This document shows, piece after piece, positions 5,099 through 5,141 of a stretch of 5,141 nucleotides of DNA. Source of the DNA: Vampirovibrionales bacterium (GTDB taxonomy: Bacteria > Cyanobacteriota > Vampirovibrionia > Vampirovibrionales > JAGQHJ01); the NCBI GenBank assembly GCA_025451145.1, contig JANWKX010000030.1, positions 1-5,141 of the forward strand. Direction: 5' to 3'. Position 1 is the first letter of the stretch. Each line of letters begins with the position of its first letter. The notes beneath the pieces were generated by a model. It had not been told where the DNA came from. It was given only the letters and a program-made list of their open reading frames with translations, and did not search any database. A program made the position numbers and the translations under genes.

Positions 5099-5141
5099 CT
5101 TCAATTAAGGGGCCTCAAGAAGTCCCATTGCCAAATCGCCC

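Noticed and set aside
5055..5099. N-terminal extension of the large gene from a GTG at 5097-5099
   Set aside because: No Shine-Dalgarno lies at a workable distance, the extension MHHSMIHPIQ looks random, and the ATG at 5052-5054 has a strong site.

Overview
The window looks like ordinary bacterial chromosome: tightly spaced genes on both strands, short intergenic gaps and Shine-Dalgarno-like sites. No RNA gene, CRISPR array, transposase, integrase or plasmid function is visible. The lineage cannot be fixed from this sequence. Three unrelated proteins carry a short basic-Phe-Gly/Ala tripeptide near the N-terminus (KFG, RFG, RFA). From memory this is weakly reminiscent of Vampirovibrionia/Melainabacteria proteins, but that is only a hint.

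Layout. Bases 1-645 (+) hold the 3' part of an unrecognised gene whose start lies outside the window. Converging on it, 692-1765 (-) encodes a 357-residue protein with a DNA polymerase beta-type nucleotidyltransferase signature. Bases 1766-2169 hold no intact gene. They contain three apparent gene remnants: a decayed minus-strand reading frame directly upstream of the nucleotidyltransferase (1770-1910), a second diverged copy of the last 66 bases of the first gene (1925-1990), and a stop-riddled plus-strand frame (2018-2122). Bases 2170-2637 (+) encode a small unrecognised protein.

The right half is a minus-strand pair, probably co-transcribed. The first gene (3477-5054) encodes a 525-residue protein of unknown function: a helical charged N-terminus, a possible winged helix, and four 20-residue repeats resembling a small beta-solenoid. 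The second (2673-3431) encodes a stand-alone metallo-beta-lactamase-fold protein of the flavodiiron/ODP (oxygen-binding diiron protein) type, the only gene here with a confident family assignment.

The most interesting structure is the AT-rich nucleotidyltransferase segment lying between two direct copies of a gene 3' end. This is what insertion into a gene end, or partial loss of a tandem paralogue, would leave behind. No complete new system can be demonstrated from the sequence alone.
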